Assembly (NCBI GenBank): GCA_936432065.2
Contig: OW386294.2
Location: 46,700,842 to 46,764,841 of the forward strand
Direction of reading: 5' to 3'
DNA: 64,000 nt
DNA from: Rutpela maculata
Lineage: Eukaryota; Arthropoda; Insecta; Coleoptera; Cerambycidae
Shown in pieces: positions 61,734 to 64,000 of this stretch. The stretch's first letter is position 1; each line of letters opens with the position of its first letter. Below the pieces are notes generated by a model that did no database searches, had not been told where the DNA came from, and saw only the letters and a list, made by a program, of their open reading frames with translations. The position numbers and the translations under genes are program-made.

Positions 61734-64000
61734 CCATGTCATCGGATCGTAACAGCACATTTCTGAATCGATTTAAACATTCGGTACGAATCATATACAA
61801 GCTTCTATAGAACAATGTATTCGAATCAACAAAGTAGAATTAACGTTTACTTCAAATGATCAAATAGCAAAAATGCATTTTGAAGTGAGTTTTTTCGATA
61901 ACGGTGGGTTTTACGAGATTTTCCCAAGACACCTTTTCGCCTAGAAAAGTCATGACTAGGAACTTTTGTTAACAACATTTTTTGATTCGACGATGTTAAA
62001 GCATGTTTTACCATGTTATCGCATAGTAAAAGCACATTTTTGAATCGAGTTAAACATTCAATACGAATCATTTACAAGCATACATAGAACGTTGTATTCG
62101 ACTCAACAAAGTATAGTGTACGTTTACTTCAAATGATCAAATAGCAAAAATGCATTTTGAAGTGAGTTTTTTCCATAACGGTGGGTTTTACGAGATTTTC
62201 CCAAGAGACCTTTTCGCCTAGAAAAGTCATGACTAGGAACTTTTGTTAACAACATTTTTTGATTCGACGACGTTAAAGCATGTTTTACCATGTCATCGGA
62301 TCGTAACAGCACATTTCTAAATCGATTTAAACATTCAGTACGAATCATATACAAGCTTCTATAGAACAATGTATTCGAATCAACAAAGTAGAATCAACGT
62401 TTACTTCAAATGATCAAACTAGCAAAAATGCATTTTGAAGTGAGTTTTTTCGATAACGGTGGGTTTTACGAGATTTTCCCAAGACACCTTTTCGCCCAGA
62501 AAATTCATGACTAGGAACTTTTGTTAACAACATTTTTTGATTCGACGACGTTAAAGCATGTTTTACCATGTTATCGCATAGTAAAAGCACATTTTTGAAT
62601 CGAGTTAAACATTCAATACGAATCATTTACAAGCATACATAGAACGTTGTATTCGACTCAACAAAGTATAGTGTACGTTTACTTCAAATGATCAAATAGC
62701 AAAAATGCATTTTGAAGTGAGTTTTTTCCATAACGGTGGGTTTTACGAGATTTTCCCAAGAGACCTTTTCGCCTAGAAAAGTCATGACTAGGAACTTTTG
62801 TTAACAAATTTTTTGATTCGACGACGTTAAAGCATGTTTTACCATGTCATCGGATCGTAACAGCACATTTCTGAATCGATTTAAACATTCAGTACGAATC
62901 ATATACAAGCTTCTATAGAACAATGTATTCGACTCAACAAAGTAGAGTGAACGTTTACTTCAAATAATCAAATATCAGAAATGCATTTTGAAGTGAGTTT
63001 TTTCGGTAACGGTGGGTTTTACGAGATTTTCCCAAGAGACCTTTTCGCCTAGAAAATTCATGACTAGGAACTTCTGTTAACAACATTTTTTGATTCGACG
63101 ACGTTAAAGCATGTTTTATCATGTCATCGGATAGTAAATGCACAATTTTGAATCGAGTTAAACATTCAATACGAATCATTTACAAGCATACATAGAACGT
63201 TGTATTCGACTCAACAAAGTATAGTGTACGTTTACTTCAAATGATCAAATAGCAAAAATGCATTTTGAAGTGAGTTTTTTCGATAACGGTGGGTTTTACG
63301 AGATTTTCCCTAGAGACCTTTTCGGCTAGAAAATTCATGACTAGGAACTTTTGTTAACAACATTTTTTGATTCGACGACGTTAAAGCATGTTTTACCATG
63401 TCATCGGATCGTAACAGCACATTTCTGAATCGATTTAAACATTCAGTACGAATCATATACAAGCTTCTATAGAACAATGTATTCGACTCAACAAAGTAGA
63501 GTGAACGTTTACTTCAAATAATCAAATATCAGAAATGCATTTTGAAGTGAGTTTTTTCGGTAACGGTGGGTTTTACGAGATTTTCCCAAGAGACCTTTTC
63601 GCCTAGAAAATTCATGACTAGGAACTTTTGTTAACAACATTTTTTGATTCGACGACGTTAAAGCATGTTTTACCATGTCATCGGATGGTAACAGCACATT
63701 TCTGAATCGATTTAAACATTCGGTACGAATAATATACAAGCTTCTATAGAACAATGTATTCGAATCAACAAATTAGAATCAACGTTTACTTCAATCAAAT
63801 AGCAAAAATGCATTTTGAAGTGAGTTTTTTCGATAACGGTGGGTTTTACGAGATTTTCCCAAGAGACCTTTTCGCCTAGAAAATTCATGACTAGGAACTT
63901 CTGTTAACAACATTTTTGATTCGACGACGTTAAAGCATGTTTTATCATGTCATCGGATAGTAAATGCACAATTTTGAATCGAGTTAAACATTCAATACGA
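60462..64000. repeat. 23-mer restarted, running off the window
   Basis: From 61,734 the offset to the first array copy is 43,760 bp (40,994 + 277 + 2,489), and it holds to the last base, which aligns to 20,240. Classes from 60,462: R1', R1, R1, R3, R1, R3, R1, R3, R1, R2, R1, R1', then a partial R2 monomer. The marks at 62,419 (extra C), 62,810 (AACAAATTTTTTG) and 63,793 (TTCAATCAAATAG) are all present. Confidence 0.9.

Larger units (their letters stand above)
1..64000. repeat. 277-bp satellite DNA array filling the window
   Basis: Diagnostic blocks such as TCATGACTAGGAAC and GATTCGACGACGTTAAAGC recur every 277 bp from the first base to the last, always in the same orientation, giving roughly 231 monomers. 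The monomer is about 34% GC. Departures from the 277 bp register are small and explainable: recurrent 1, 3 and 4 bp indels, one 5 bp gain at 33.2 kb, and two monomers shortened by 132 and 93 bp. No unrelated sequence interrupts the array. Arrays of this length and homogeneity are known from eukaryotic heterochromatin, especially centromeres and pericentromeres; the chromosomal location here is inference. I do not recognise the family. Function, if any, would be structural or as a source of noncoding transcripts; nothing in the sequence shows transcription. Confidence 0.98.

Noticed and set aside
1..64000. About two hundred short minus-strand ORFs of 62-81 codons as genes
   Set aside because: They are the same frame of a 277-bp repeat seen over and over. 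The length is not a multiple of three, start sites shift between classes, frames are broken by 1-bp indels and in-frame stops (for example CCCTAG monomers), and no ribosome binding site, promoter or recognisable domain accompanies them.
1..64000. CRISPR array
   Set aside because: The period is 277 bp and the whole unit is conserved. There are no short repeats separated by unique spacers, and no cas genes.
1..64000. Multi-copy small RNA or rRNA gene cluster
   Set aside because: No tRNA cloverleaf, rRNA core or 5S-type internal promoter is visible. The AT-rich unit resembles ordinary satellite.

Overview
The whole 64 kb window is one uninterrupted tandem array of a satellite DNA. The monomer is 277 bp, about 34% GC by hand count of one unit, and every copy lies in the same orientation. 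I find no convincing protein-coding gene, RNA gene, transposon, CRISPR array, origin or operon. Long homogeneous satellite of this kind points to heterochromatin of a eukaryotic chromosome, typically centromeric or pericentromeric. I do not recognise the repeat family and cannot assign the species or say whether it is plant or animal.

Monomer positions below count from the ACGTTTACTTC motif, whose first complete copy starts at 108. Monomers fall into four right-half classes. R1 has GGATCGTAACAG, ATCGATTTAAAC and CAAGCTTCTATAG. R2 has GGATAGTAAATGCACAAT. R3 has TTATCGCATAGTAAAAG. R4 has TCTTCGCATAG and AAACTTTCAATA. R1' is a subtype of R1 with GGATGGTAACAG and GAATAATATAC. Left halves vary at a few linked sites: CGATAAC, CGGTAAC, CCATAAC or CTATAAC; GAGACC or GACACC; CCTAG or CCCAG; AATTC or AAGTC; TTCTGTT or TTTTGTT. 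A small set of indels acts as lineage marks.

Layout. 1-10,347 is a mosaic that includes a clean tandem tetramer (2,600-4,815). 10,348-23,055 holds two tandem copies of a 23-monomer, 6,354 bp higher-order repeat (HOR). 23,056-29,973 is a mosaic with local two- and three-monomer expansions. 29,974-36,341 carries a 17-monomer, 4,706 bp period. 36,342-40,994 contains two truncated monomers and a 422 bp tandem duplication. 40,995-64,000 is a second, almost unchanged copy of 1-20,240, enlarged by one extra monomer near 52.45 kb and by a 2,489 bp nine-monomer tandem duplication near 56.8-61.7 kb.

There is no gene network here. The biology in view is array evolution: nested HORs, unequal exchange with mappable junctions, half-monomer mosaics, microhomology deletions, and one hairpin-templated rearrangement at 33,225-33,251. 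The alternative for the largest duplication is an assembly error. Comparisons were done by eye, using indels, marker bases and conceptual translations, so percent identities are not given.
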